Positions 26,183 through 34,897 of a stretch of 64,000 nt of DNA are shown piece after piece. A program made the position numbers and the translations under genes. The stretch is from the NCBI GenBank assembly GCA_963773655.1, contig CAVZBX010000006.1, forward strand, positions 124,001 to 188,000, read 5' to 3'. The notes under the pieces were generated by a model. That model made no database searches and was not told the DNA's origin. It worked only from the letters and a program-made list of their open reading frames with translations. The DNA is from DASSQJ01 sp963773655 (GTDB lineage: Bacteria; Actinomycetota; Actinomycetes; Actinomycetales; Dermatophilaceae). Each line of letters begins with the position of its first letter. The stretch's first letter is position 1.

Positions 26183-26197
26183 CCCTCCCCTCCTCGG

Positions 26198-26246
26198 AAC
26201 GTGGGTGGTGACCGTCGTCCGCGCGGCGGCGGTCATCACCCACGTT
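26198..26246. terminator. Bidirectional terminator, repeated hairpin family (copy 1)
   Basis: AACGTGGGTGGTGACCGTCG pairs with CGGCGGTCATCACCCACGTT: about 20 bp with two imperfect positions. It lies between two convergent MFS genes (stops at 26182 and 26271). Its left arm shares ACGTGGGTGG..ACCGTC with the hairpin at 29297-29345. Confidence 0.75.
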
Positions 26247-26270
26247 CGTGAGGGAGGCCGGGCCGGTCCC

Positions 26271-27560
26271 TCAGGGCGCGACGGGCACCTGGACGCTCCG
26301 GCCCGCGCCGGCCTCCTCCGCGGCCTCGAGCCTGCGGCGGCGCGCCAGCAGGACGACCACGGCGACGGCGCCGGCGAGCACGGGGACCAGGTAGGCGCGC
26401 TGGGCACCCCAGGCCTCGACCGCCCACCCACCGAGCGCGGAGCCCGCCGCGATGCCGACGAGGATGCCGGTGACGGCCACCGCCATCCCCTCGGTCACGA
26501 GCGCCGGGGGCACCAGGCGCTGGGCGAGGGACAGGCTCGTGATGAGCATCGGGGCGGTGGCCGACCCGGCGACGAACATGACGACGACGAGCGGCCACAC
26601 CCCGGGCGCCACGAGCGCCGGCAGCTCGAGCAGCACCATCGCGGCGGCCGCGACGACCAGCCGGGCCGTCATGCTCGAGCGGAACGACCGGCTGCCGAAG
26701 ACCAGGCCCGAGAGGGTCGACCCCAGCGCGAACGCGCCGAGCACCACGCTCGACAGGCTCGGGCTCCCCGCGGCATCCGCGTACGCCACGGCCACGACCT
26801 CGTTGGCCCCGAAGATCACCCCGGTCATGATGAGCACGCCGGCGACGACGAGCAGGCCGGGCCAGCGCACCGCCAGCCCGGGGGGCCGGTCGACGTGCGG
26901 CACGACCGGCGGCTCGGTGGCCCGCGCGGAGAGGAAGAGCACCGCACCGGCGGTGAAGAAGGTGACCGCGAGCAGCAGCCCCGCCTCGGGGAACCACAGC
27001 GTCGAGACCAGGACCGCCACGACCGGCCCCACGACGAAGGACGCCTCGTCGACGACCTGCTCGAAGGACATCGCCGTGTGCAGCCGGGCGGGGTCGTCCC
27101 GGAACACGTGCGCCCACCGGGCGCGTGACATCGGGCCGGGCTCCGGCAGGAAGGCGCTGGCGCCGTACAGGACGACGAGCACCCACGCGGGGGCGAGCAG
27201 CCACGAGGCGAGCGCCGTCGCGACACCGCTCACCGCCGCGACGACGACGAACGGCAGGGCGACGCGGCGCTGGCCGTGCTTGTCGACGAGCCGGCCGAGC
27301 AGCGGGCCGGCCACCGCGAGCACCGTGAGTCCCACGGCCGAGACGAGGCCCGCCAGCGCGTACGAGCCACGCCGCTCGCTCACCATGACGATGACGGCGA
27401 CCCCGAACATGGCGCCCCCGACGCGTGAGACCGCGGCCCCGGTGATGAAGGCCGCGGCACCGGGGACCCGGAACAGGGGGGCGTAGGGGGAGAGCACGGC
27501 GGACTCGCTGGGGCTGGGCGGCCGGGGGCCGACGACGGACGGGGCGGTGAACCGCGCCAT
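26271..27560 (-). CDS. MFS transporter, unassigned subfamily
   Basis: Major facilitator of 429 residues with about 12 helices. Motif A-like GPLLGRLVDKHGQRRVALPF lies after helix 2, and FGANEVVAVAY starts the second half. Short loops and SRVGGAMFGVAVIVMV near the start resemble the drug/unknown (YfkL-like) proton antiporters. Substrate unknown. ATG 27560 (MARFTAPSVV) is chosen; ATG 27563 is adjacent and the frame opens to 27593. No strong ribosome-binding site is seen. Confidence 0.82.
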   Translation of the reverse strand: MARFTAPSVVGPRPPSPSESAVLSPYAPLFRVPGAAAFITGAAVSRVGGAMFGVAVIVMVSERRGSYALAGLVSAVGLTVLAVAGPLLGRLVDKHGQRRVALPFVVVAAVSGVATALASWLLAPAWVLVVLYGASAFLPEPGPMSRARWAHVFRDDPARLHTAMSFEQVVDEASFVVGPVVAVLVSTLWFPEAGLLLAVTFFTAGAVLFLSARATEPPVVPHVDRPPGLAVRWPGLLVVAGVLIMTGVIFGANEVVAVAYADAAGSPSLSSVVLGAFALGSTLSGLVFGSRSFRSSMTARLVVAAAAMVLLELPALVAPGVWPLVVVMFVAGSATAPMLITSLSLAQRLVPPALVTEGMAVAVTGILVGIAAGSALGGWAVEAWGAQRAYLVPVLAGAVAVVVLLARRRRLEAAEEAGAGRSVQVPVAP

Positions 27561-27634
27561 CATCGCGCCCGGGTGCGACTCCCGACAAACCACTTCCCAC
27601 GGCGCCGCAACCGACCCGACCGGCGCGGCCCCGA

Positions 27635-27660
27635 TGTCGAGGATGCCCCGTCGGCTCCGA
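27635..27660 (+). promoter_or_regulatory. ECF42-type promoter of the DGPF-sigma operon
   Basis: TGTCGA (27635-27640), a 17-bp spacer, then CGA (27658-27660). The published ECF42 promoter pattern in Streptomyces venezuelae, as I recall it, is TGTCGA at -35 and CGA/TC at -10. It lies 48 bp before the start of the DGPF gene whose operon encodes an ECF42-like sigma factor, so autoregulation is likely. Confidence 0.65.
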
Positions 27661-27708
27661 CCCAGGGGTGCACGCGGTCAGAATGGACCGCACCACCGAA
27701 GGAGAGTC

Positions 27709-28116
27709 ATGGCCAAGTTCCTGCTGCTCAAGCACTACCGGGGCCCCAAGACCTCGCTCAACGACGTGCCGATGGACCAGTGGTCCCCGGAGGAGGTCGA
27801 GGCACACATGCGGTTCATGGACGACTTCGCCGACCGTCTGCGCGACAACGGTGAGTTCGTCGACGGCCGGGCGCTGGCGCCGGACGGGATGTGGGTCCGC
27901 TGGGACGGCGAGGACAAGCCGCCGGTCGTCGACGGCCCCTTCGCCGAGACCAAGGACCTGATCGCCGGCTGGATGGTCATCGACGTCGAGTCGACGGAGC
28001 GCGCCGTCGAGCTCGCGGGTGAGCTCTCCGGGGCGCCGGCCGCCGGCGGACGACCGCTCGGTGAGTGGCTCGAGGTCCGCCCCTTCCTCGAGGCGCCCCC
28101 CACCATCACCGAGTGA
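27709..28116 (+). CDS. YCII-related (DGPF domain) protein
   Basis: YCII/DGPF-family protein of 135 residues. The name-giving motif is present as VVDGPFAETKDLIAGWMVIDV, after MKFLLL-like MAKFLLLKHYRGP and helix EVEAHMRFMDDFADRLRDNG. Biochemical role unproven; DGPF proteins are the standard genomic partners of ECF42 sigma factors. AAGGAGAG just before ATG 27709 is a strong ribosome-binding site. The sigma gene begins 11 bp after its stop. Confidence 0.93.
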   Translation: MAKFLLLKHYRGPKTSLNDVPMDQWSPEEVEAHMRFMDDFADRLRDNGEFVDGRALAPDGMWVRWDGEDKPPVVDGPFAETKDLIAGWMVIDVESTERAVELAGELSGAPAAGGRPLGEWLEVRPFLEAPPTITE

Positions 28117-28127
28117 GGGCATCGCCG

Positions 28128-29267
28128 ATGGACGAGCAGGCCCTGCGGAGCCTCGTTCCCGCCGTCATCGGCGTCCTCCTCCGACGCGGGGTGGACTTCG
28201 CGTCGGCCGAGGACGCCGTGCAGGACGCCCTGGTCTCGGCCCTGGAGTCCTGGCCCGCGGACCCGCCGCGGGACCCCAGGGGGTGGCTGGTCACGGTTGC
28301 CTGGCGACGGCACGTCGACCAGCTGCGGGCGACGCAGAGCCGGCGGGCCCGGGAGGAACGCGTGCACCGCGAGCCGGCTCCGGGGCCCTCGAGGGGTACC
28401 GACGACACCTTGTGGCTGTACTTCCTGTGCGCCCACCCCGCGCTGAGCAGCGCCTCGGCGGTGGCCCTCACCCTCCGCGCGCTCGGCGGGCTGACCACCC
28501 GGCAGATCGCGCAGGCGCACCTGGTGCCCGAGACCACGATGGCGCAGCGGATCAGCAGGGCCAAGCGCACCGTCGCGGAGGCCGGGATCCAGGCGCCGGG
28601 CGACCTGGGGACGGTGATGCGCACGCTCTACCTCGTCTTCACCGAGGGCTACGGCGGCGACGTCGACCTCGCCGCGGAGGCGATCCGGCTGGCCCGGGGA
28701 CTGCGCTCCCTCACCGACGACCCCGAGGTCGCGGGCCTGCTCGCCCTCTTCCTCCTCCACCACGCCCGTCGGGTCGCCCGCACCCGACCCGACGGCGCGC
28801 TGGTTCCGCTCGCCGGGCAGGACCGGACGCAGTGGGACACCTCGCTCATCGCAGAGGGGGTCGACATCCTCCAGGAGGCGCTGGCACGCGACCGGCTCGG
28901 TGAGTACCAGACGCAGGCCGCCATCGCGGCCCTGCACGCCGACGCCCCGAGCGTCGACGAGACCGACTGGGTGCAGGTCGTCGAGTGGTACGACGAGCTC
29001 GTCGCGCTGACCGACAGCCCGGTGCACCGCCTGAACCGGGCGGTCGCCGTCGGAGAGGCCGACGGCGGACCTGCCGGGCTCGCGGCACTGGACGGACTCG
29101 ACCCTGCGCTGCCCCGTTACGCGGCGGTGAGCGCCCACCTGCACGAGAAGGCCGGCGACGTCCCCGCGGCCGCCGGTCTCTACCGGCAGGCGGCGGACGC
29201 GGCGACGAGCATCCACGAGCGCAACCACCTGCTGAAGCAGGCCGCGCGTCTGCGCGACATCACCTAG
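28128..29267 (+). CDS. ECF sigma factor, ECF42-like with DUF6596/TPR C-terminal domain
   Basis: RNA polymerase sigma factor of 379 residues. Region 2 is FASAEDAVQDALVSALESW to PRGWLVTVAWRRHVDQLR; region 4 is LTTRQIAQAHLVPETTMAQRISRAK. The remaining 200 residues (from YLVFTEGYGG) are the DUF6596/TPR-like extension with LNRAVAVGEADG and HEKAGDVPAAAGLYRQAA. No anti-sigma factor is nearby; in ECF42 the C-terminal domain is thought to control activity. ATG 28128 follows GAGGG. Likely autoregulated from 27635-27660. Confidence 0.93.
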   Translation: MDEQALRSLVPAVIGVLLRRGVDFASAEDAVQDALVSALESWPADPPRDPRGWLVTVAWRRHVDQLRATQSRRAREERVHREPAPGPSRGTDDTLWLYFLCAHPALSSASAVALTLRALGGLTTRQIAQAHLVPETTMAQRISRAKRTVAEAGIQAPGDLGTVMRTLYLVFTEGYGGDVDLAAEAIRLARGLRSLTDDPEVAGLLALFLLHHARRVARTRPDGALVPLAGQDRTQWDTSLIAEGVDILQEALARDRLGEYQTQAAIAALHADAPSVDETDWVQVVEWYDELVALTDSPVHRLNRAVAVGEADGGPAGLAALDGLDPALPRYAAVSAHLHEKAGDVPAAAGLYRQAADAATSIHERNHLLKQAARLRDIT

Positions 29268-29296
29268 CCGCGACGCCGGCGCCCGGGCCCTGCCCA

Positions 29297-29345
29297 GGAC
29301 GTGGGTGGGAACCGTCTCCATGACGACGGTCTTCAGCCACGTTCC
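29297..29345. terminator. Bidirectional terminator, repeated hairpin family (copy 2)
   Basis: GGACGTGGGTGGGAACCGTC (29297-29316) pairs imperfectly with GACGGTCTTCAGCCACGTTCC (29325-29345) with a bulge, wobble pairs and two mismatches. It is in the gap between the convergent sigma factor gene and the gene at 29377. Its left arm matches that of 26198-26246 at 16 of 18 bases. Confidence 0.65.
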
Positions 29346-29376
29346 CGCCGGGGGTGGCGGGTCGGTACGACCGTGG

Positions 29377-30843
29377 TCAGGTGCGGGCTGAGGCCGCGCC
29401 GAGGAGGGCGGCGAGGCCGAGGGCGCTGCGCGGGTCGTAGGCGCTGCGCCACAGCCCGCCGTGCGCCGCGGCGAAGGCCTCGTCCTGCCACGGGTGGTCG
29501 TGGCGGGGGGACCCGGCCACGAGGTCGTGGACGAGCAGCGCGGCCATCAGCGTGTTCGCGGTGCCGGGCTCGAACACCTCGACCCCGAACCGGTGCGCAC
29601 CGGCGTAGGCGGCGGCGAGCGCGCGGTTCTTCACGACCGAGCGGGTCCGCGTCGGCGGGGCGACCTTGAACGACACCGTGGCCCCGGAGGCCCGGGCCAC
29701 CGTGGCGCGCCACCGCTGGATCCGCTTGGCGAGCAGGTAGTTCGGCCCCTGCTGGATGACGACGGAGTCGTTGATGCCGGGGTCCTCACCGGGGAGGTAG
29801 TTGCGGCGCAGCAGCCGCCCGCCGGACAGCGTGCGCAGCGGCACCCGCAGCACCTTGGAGGTGCGGCGCTCGGCGTAGGAGCGCACCGAGGCCTCGACCG
29901 CCTCCCCCGGCACGGCGAAGACGTCCGTGGGGGTGGCGAGGAAGGAGAGCGCGGTGTCGGGACGCTGGCCGCGCACCGCCTCGGACAGGGCGTCGACGGC
30001 GGTGGACACCCGCACGTTGGTGGCGCCGTCGGCGTACACGTAGTTGCCGAGGACGAGGGCCCCCGGGACGCCGGTGACCCACGCGGTGGCGCTCGGCAGG
30101 TCGTGGAGCAGGTCGACGCCCGCGCGCTCGCCCACCGGTCCGGACCCGGCGCGCGCCGGAAGGAGCAGCCGGCCCGCCAGCCCCGAGGTGTCGTCGAGCA
30201 GGCGGGACCACAGGTCGGGCCGGGGCAGGTCGACGGCCGCCACCGTGGCCCCCCACCGCAGCAGCGCCCGGAGCGGACCCATCTCGGCGGCGGCCCCGAG
30301 CACGACGACCGTGCGCCCGTCGAGCCGCAGCCACTCCGGGTGCTCCATCACCGCCGTCACCGCCTCGCGCAGGCTGGGCTCCACCACGCCGGCCTCGACC
30401 CAGGCGTCGAGGCGACGCCGCAGGTCGTCCCCGGCGAGGCGCTGGCCGCGGTACGGCAGCGTGAACGCGGTGTCGGGCTCGCCCCGCCCCTCGACCACCT
30501 CGGTGTCGAGCAGGTCGTGCGGGCCCCCGGTGGCGCCCCCGACGGCCGCGGAGAGCGGCGCCTCCTCACCCTCGCGCGGCACCCACCGCATCCGGCCGTG
30601 AACCGACGCCAGGCCGGCCTCGGCGATGCTGCGCGCGTCCGCGTAGCTGGGCAGCCCGGCCTCCACGACCCTGCGGAAGTGGGTGAGGTAGCCGCTGCGC
30701 CAGTTCGTCTCGCGCTGGGCGGCGGCCGACCCCACCGGGTCCACCGGGGCCAGTGCGTCGGCCACGACGGCGCGGCCGGTGGCCGACGTCGACCGACGGC
30801 CCTCGACCTCCGGGAAGACGACGCCCCGCTCGCCCTGCGCCAC
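29377..30843 (-). CDS. Unrecognised protein encoded with the branched-chain dehydrogenase genes
   Basis: Protein of 488 residues that I cannot assign. It looks cytoplasmic with no clear signal peptide. A Rossmann-like stretch, RTVVVLGAAAEMGPLRALLR followed by WGATVAAVDLPRPDLW (about residues 175-210), suggests nucleotide or NAD(P) binding. Other readable parts are TNWRSGYLTHFRRVVEAGLP, NYVYADGATNVRVSTAVDAL and NDSVVIQQGPNYLLAKRIQR. GTG 30843 lies 2 bp after the E2 stop, so it is the last gene of the E1alpha-E1beta-E2 operon. The setting suggests a role in branched-chain or fatty-acid metabolism, but this is inference only. Confidence 0.75.
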   Translation of the reverse strand: MAQGERGVVFPEVEGRRSTSATGRAVVADALAPVDPVGSAAAQRETNWRSGYLTHFRRVVEAGLPSYADARSIAEAGLASVHGRMRWVPREGEEAPLSAAVGGATGGPHDLLDTEVVEGRGEPDTAFTLPYRGQRLAGDDLRRRLDAWVEAGVVEPSLREAVTAVMEHPEWLRLDGRTVVVLGAAAEMGPLRALLRWGATVAAVDLPRPDLWSRLLDDTSGLAGRLLLPARAGSGPVGERAGVDLLHDLPSATAWVTGVPGALVLGNYVYADGATNVRVSTAVDALSEAVRGQRPDTALSFLATPTDVFAVPGEAVEASVRSYAERRTSKVLRVPLRTLSGGRLLRRNYLPGEDPGINDSVVIQQGPNYLLAKRIQRWRATVARASGATVSFKVAPPTRTRSVVKNRALAAAYAGAHRFGVEVFEPGTANTLMAALLVHDLVAGSPRHDHPWQDEAFAAAHGGLWRSAYDPRSALGLAALLGAASART

Positions 30844-30845
30844 GC

Positions 30846-32378
30846 TCAGCCCCAGACGAGGGCGCGCGCCGGGTCGGACAGCAGGCCGGCGACGGTGGCG
30901 AGGAACCTCGACCCCAGCTCGCCGTCGACGAGCCGGTGGTCGAACGAGAGGGCGAGCGTGGTGACCCAGCGCGGCTCGATCCGCTCGTCGGCGCCCTCGC
31001 CGACGACCCACGGCTGCCGCGCGACCGACCCGATGGCGAGGATGGCCGACTCCCCCGGGTTGAGGATGGGGGTGCCCCCGTCGACGCCGAAGACACCGAC
31101 GTTGGTGATGGTGATCGTGCCGCCGGCCATGTCGGCCGGCTGGAGGCGGCCCTCACGTGCCGTCGCGGTGAGCTCGCCGATGGTCCGCGCCAGCTCGAGC
31201 AGCGACATCCGGTGGGCGTCCTTGACGTTCGGGACCACGAGCCCGCGCGGCGTGGCCGCCGCGAACCCGAGGTTGACGTAGTGCTTGAGCACGATCTCCT
31301 GGGCGGCCTCGTCCCACGTGGCGTTGACCCCGGGGTGCCGCTTCACCGCCAGGCACATGGCCTTGGCGAGGACCGTCATCGGGGTCACCTTGACGTCGCT
31401 GAAGTCCCGGTCGCGCCTGAGCCGCTCGACGAGCTCCATCGTCGCGGTGACGTCGACGGTGACCCACTCGGTGACGTGCGGCGCGGTGAACGCGGAGGCC
31501 ACCATCGCCTGGGCGGTCACCTTCCGGACGCCCTTGACGGGGACGCGCGTCTCCCCGGAGGGGCCCGGGGCCCAGCGCCCACCCCCGGACCGGCCGGCCC
31601 GGGTGTCGGCACCCTCGGGTGCGGGGCGCTCGTCGCCGCCGGAGGCCGCCGCCTCCACGTCGGCGCGGGTGACGACGCCTCCCTCGCCGGTGGGGGTCAC
31701 CGAGCCGAGGTCGACGCCGAGGTCCTTGGCCAGCTTCCGGACCGGGGGCTTGGCCAGCGCCCGCACCTGTGCCCCGGTGAGCTCCACGCGGCGGTCGCCC
31801 TCGACCGGCGCCTGGTCGCGCGGGGCGACGGCGGGGGCGGGACGCGCCGCGGCCCGGGGGGCGGGCGCGGGCTCGTCGTCGGGCACCGGGGTGGGGACCA
31901 GGTCGGTGCTGCCGAGGGCGGAGTCGGATGCCGGCTGCTTGCGGGGTCGGCGGCGGGCCTCGGTCTGCCGGACGCCGTAGCCGACGAGCACCGCGGTGCG
32001 CCCGCCCATCGAGGCGTCGGACCCGGCGTCGCCGCCGGACCCGGGACCACCGGCTGCCGCGGGGGTGCCGGCGGCCGGCTCCTCGGCGGCACCGGACTCC
32101 CGCTCGTCGGCCGGAGTCGGCGCCGGGCCGCCCCCGGTGCCGTCGTCGACCCGGAGGATCGGGGTGCCGACCTCGACGGTGTCGCCCTCGGCCACGAGCA
32201 GCTCGCCCACGGTGCCCGCGAAGGGCACGGGAAGCTCGACGAGCGACTTGGCGGTCTCGATCTCGACCACGACGTCGTTGACCTTGACGGTGTCGCCGGC
32301 CCTGACGTGCCACGTGACGATCTCGGCCTCGGTCAGGCCCTCTCCGGGGTCGGGAAGCTTGAACTCACGAAGAGCCAT
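30846..32378 (-). CDS. bkdC: Branched-chain 2-oxoacid dehydrogenase E2 (dihydrolipoamide acyltransferase)
   Basis: E2 core of 510 residues that transfers the acyl group from E1-bound TPP to CoA. One lipoyl domain (residues 1-80) has the lipoylated lysine in EIETAKSLVELP. After a long Pro/Ala/Asp-rich linker comes the subunit-binding domain (AKPPVRKLAKDLGVDLGSVT, about 215-255). The acyltransferase domain follows, with catalytic LSFDHRLVDGELGSRFLATV at the end. Branched-chain specificity is inferred from the E1 partners. No E3 gene lies here, so a shared lipoamide dehydrogenase is expected. The gene starts 15 bp after the E1beta stop. Confidence 0.92.
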   Translation of the reverse strand: MALREFKLPDPGEGLTEAEIVTWHVRAGDTVKVNDVVVEIETAKSLVELPVPFAGTVGELLVAEGDTVEVGTPILRVDDGTGGGPAPTPADERESGAAEEPAAGTPAAAGGPGSGGDAGSDASMGGRTAVLVGYGVRQTEARRRPRKQPASDSALGSTDLVPTPVPDDEPAPAPRAAARPAPAVAPRDQAPVEGDRRVELTGAQVRALAKPPVRKLAKDLGVDLGSVTPTGEGGVVTRADVEAAASGGDERPAPEGADTRAGRSGGGRWAPGPSGETRVPVKGVRKVTAQAMVASAFTAPHVTEWVTVDVTATMELVERLRRDRDFSDVKVTPMTVLAKAMCLAVKRHPGVNATWDEAAQEIVLKHYVNLGFAAATPRGLVVPNVKDAHRMSLLELARTIGELTATAREGRLQPADMAGGTITITNVGVFGVDGGTPILNPGESAILAIGSVARQPWVVGEGADERIEPRWVTTLALSFDHRLVDGELGSRFLATVAGLLSDPARALVWG

Positions 32379-32393
32379 GTGGGGCGGTGCCTT

Positions 32394-33368
32394 TCAGTAC
32401 GCGAGCGAGCGGTCGACGGCGTCGAGGACCCGGTCGAGGTCGGGGAGGAACTCCTCCTCGAGCCGGCTGGGCGGGTAGGGCACGTTGTACCCGCCCACCC
32501 GCAGCACCGGCGCCTCGAGCGAGTAGAACGCCTCCTCGGTGACCATCGCCGCGATCTCGGCGCCCATCCCGAGGAAGGTGGACGCCTCGTGGACGACGAC
32601 GGCGCGCCCGGTCCTGCGGACGGAGCCGAGCACGGCCTCGCGGTCGAGCGGGGCGAGGGAGCGCAGGTCGACGACCTCGAGCGAGCGGCCCTCCTCCTCG
32701 GCGGCCTGCGCGGCCTGGAGGCAGGTCTTGACCATGGGTCCGTAGGCGAAGAGCGTCAGGTCGTTGCCCTCGCGCAGCACCCGCGCGGTGCCGAGGGCGC
32801 CGTCGGGCTCGTCGCCGACCTCGCCCTTGTCCCAGTAGCGCCGCTTGGGTTCGTAGAAGACGACCGGGTCGTCGGTCTCGACGGCCTGCTGGATCATCCA
32901 GTGGGCGTCGTGCGGGTTGGAGACGGACACCACGCGCAGCCCGGCGGTGTGGGCGAAGTACGCCTCGTTGGACTCGCTGTGGTGCTCCACCGCGCCGATG
33001 CCGCCGCCGAAGGGGATCCGGATGACCATCGGCATGCGCACCTGGCCGCGCGAGCGCGAGTGCAGCTTGGCGACCTGGCTGACGATGTGGTCGAACGCCG
33101 GGTAGACGAACCCGTCGAACTGGATCTCGACGACCGGGCGGTACCCGCGCAGGGCCATCCCGATGGCGGTGCCGACGATGCCGGCCTCGGCGAGCGGGGT
33201 GTCGATGACGCGGTCCTCGCCGAAGTCCTTCTGGAGGCCCTCGGTGACCCGGAAGACGCCACCGAGCTTGCCGATGTCCTCACCCATGAGGACGACCCGG
33301 CTGTCCTTCTCCATCGCCGCCCGCAGGCCGCTCGTGATGCCCTTGGCGAGGGTCGTGGCCTGGCTCAT
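32394..33368 (-). CDS. bkdB: Branched-chain 2-oxoacid dehydrogenase E1 beta subunit
   Basis: Beta subunit of the TPP-dependent E1, 324 residues. LMGEDIGKLGGVFRVTEGL, the conserved IDTPLAEAGIVGTAIGMAL, FGGGIGAVEHHSESNEAYF and PVVFYEPKRRYW are standard. It forms the alpha2-beta2 heterotetramer with the product of 33365-34561. ATG 33368 overlaps the E1alpha stop by 4 bp (ATGA), indicating coupling; the upstream extension of the frame is a shadow of that gene. Confidence 0.93.
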   Translation of the reverse strand: MSQATTLAKGITSGLRAAMEKDSRVVLMGEDIGKLGGVFRVTEGLQKDFGEDRVIDTPLAEAGIVGTAIGMALRGYRPVVEIQFDGFVYPAFDHIVSQVAKLHSRSRGQVRMPMVIRIPFGGGIGAVEHHSESNEAYFAHTAGLRVVSVSNPHDAHWMIQQAVETDDPVVFYEPKRRYWDKGEVGDEPDGALGTARVLREGNDLTLFAYGPMVKTCLQAAQAAEEEGRSLEVVDLRSLAPLDREAVLGSVRRTGRAVVVHEASTFLGMGAEIAAMVTEEAFYSLEAPVLRVGGYNVPYPPSRLEEEFLPDLDRVLDAVDRSLAY

Positions 33369-34561
33369 CGGCTCGCCCCCTCGAACGAGGCGTGGTACTC
33401 GTCGAACCACGCGCGCTCACGCTCCATCACCGGGTGGGCCTCGGCGTAGACCTGGTCGAACATCTGCGAGCCGTCGGGGTCGGGCATGGCCAGGCAGCGC
33501 TCGCGCACCGAGGCGCCGAGCTCGTCGGCCTCGGCGTCGACGGCCTCGAGGAAGCCGGCGTCCACCGTCCCCGTGGTCGACAGCCAGCGCTTGAACCGCT
33601 GGATGGGGTCGCGGTGCTTCCACACCTCGACCTCGGCGGAGACCCGGTACTTCGTCGGGTCGTCGGAGGTGGTGTGCGCGCCCATCCGGTAGGTGAACGC
33701 CTCGACGAAGGTGGGCCCCTGGCCGGAGCGGGCGGCGTCGAGGGCCCGGGTGGTGACGGCGTAGACCGCGAGCACGTCGTTGCCGTCGACGCGGATGCCC
33801 GGGAAACCGAAGCCGCGGGCGCGGTGGTAGAGCGGCGCGCGGGTCTGCTTCTCGTTGGGCTCGGAGATCGCCCACTGGTTGTTCTGGCAGAAGAACACCA
33901 CCGGGCTGTTGTTGACGCCGGCGAAGACCAGCGACTCCGAGACGTCGCCCTGCGAGGTGGCCCCGTCGCCGAAGTAGGCGATGACGGCGGTGTCGCGCTG
34001 CGCGTCACCGGTGCCGACGTCGCCGTCGCGCTGCACGCCCATCGCGTAGCCCGTCGCGTGCAGCGTCTGGGCGCCGATGATGATCGTGTAGAGGTGGAAG
34101 TTCTTCTCGTTGGGGTCCCAGCCCCCGTGGTTGACGCCCCGGAACATGCCGAGCAGGTTCACCGGGTCGACGCCGCGGCACCAGGCCACACCGTGCTCGC
34201 GGTAGGTGGGGAAGGCGTAGTCCTGCGGCCGGAGGGCGCGGCCCGAGCCCACCTGGGCCGCCTCCTGCCCGAGCAGGCTCGCCCACAGACCGAGCTCCCC
34301 CTGGCGCTGCAGCGCGGTGGCCTCGGTGTCGAAGCGCCGGACGAGCACCAGGTCGCGGTAGAAGCCACGCAGGTCGTCGTCGGACAAGGAGTCGACGAGC
34401 GGGTCGAGCTCGGGGTTCGGGAGCCGCTCACCCTCCGGGCTGAGCAGCTGGACCATCTCGGGACCACCCTCGGCGAGGGGGCGGTCCGGGGCCTGCGCGC
34501 GGCTGACGTGGTGGTCGACGCCGAACGCCGTCTCGAGGGGGGCGACCTCGTTGTCGCTCAC
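33365..34561 (-). CDS. bkdA: Branched-chain 2-oxoacid dehydrogenase E1 alpha subunit
   Basis: Alpha subunit of 398 residues. The TPP/Mg-binding motif is YFGDGATSQGDVSESLVFAG ending NN in FFCQNNQWAIS. LGQEAAQVGSGRALRPQDYA, FPTYREHGVAWCRGV and YRMGAHTTSDDPTKYR follow the branched-chain/pyruvate E1alpha pattern. It oxidatively decarboxylates 2-oxo acids from Val, Leu and Ile, supplying primers for iso/anteiso fatty acids. The start is GTG 34561 with AAGGAG upstream. First gene of a four-gene minus-strand operon. Confidence 0.93.
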   Translation of the reverse strand: MSDNEVAPLETAFGVDHHVSRAQAPDRPLAEGGPEMVQLLSPEGERLPNPELDPLVDSLSDDDLRGFYRDLVLVRRFDTEATALQRQGELGLWASLLGQEAAQVGSGRALRPQDYAFPTYREHGVAWCRGVDPVNLLGMFRGVNHGGWDPNEKNFHLYTIIIGAQTLHATGYAMGVQRDGDVGTGDAQRDTAVIAYFGDGATSQGDVSESLVFAGVNNSPVVFFCQNNQWAISEPNEKQTRAPLYHRARGFGFPGIRVDGNDVLAVYAVTTRALDAARSGQGPTFVEAFTYRMGAHTTSDDPTKYRVSAEVEVWKHRDPIQRFKRWLSTTGTVDAGFLEAVDAEADELGASVRERCLAMPDPDGSQMFDQVYAEAHPVMERERAWFDEYHASFEGASR

Positions 34562-34897
34562 TGGGCACTCCTTCTCCGGGCTCCCGTGGTGACGGTCGCC
34601 GCGTCGGTGCCGGCCGGGTCCGGGCGAGGGTGGCCCGGTGCGGCCGACGGGGTCGTGGTGGCCGCGTGCCGGGTGGGGCTGCGGTCACTGCCGGTGTCGC
34701 CCCCACCGTACCGGCCCGGCGGGCGCCACCGGAACGCGTCGACGGCCGACCCTCACCCACCCGCCGCGTGTGCTCACGCGGTCGCCGGGGCCGCCGCCCG
34801 CGCACACGAGCCGGATGCAGCGACGGCCGAAACCGGCGGACCGGACGCCGCGCGCAGGCCTACCCTGCTGTGCGGAGCACCCGAGCGAGGAGGACCG
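34562..34897. other. Divergent intergenic region between bkdA and the Abhydrolase_9 gene
   Basis: About 340 bp that should hold the promoters of both divergent units. It is very GC-rich and has no frame with coding character. I see no clear operator palindrome; GAGGAGG at 34886-34892 is the ribosome-binding site of the plus-strand gene, and AAGGAG at about 34566-34571 that of bkdA. Confidence 0.6.

Noticed and set aside
29461..31281. Plus-strand open frame of about 600 codons
   Set aside because: It lies antisense to the bkd-linked gene and the end of the E2 gene; its composition is a complement shadow and it has no domain.
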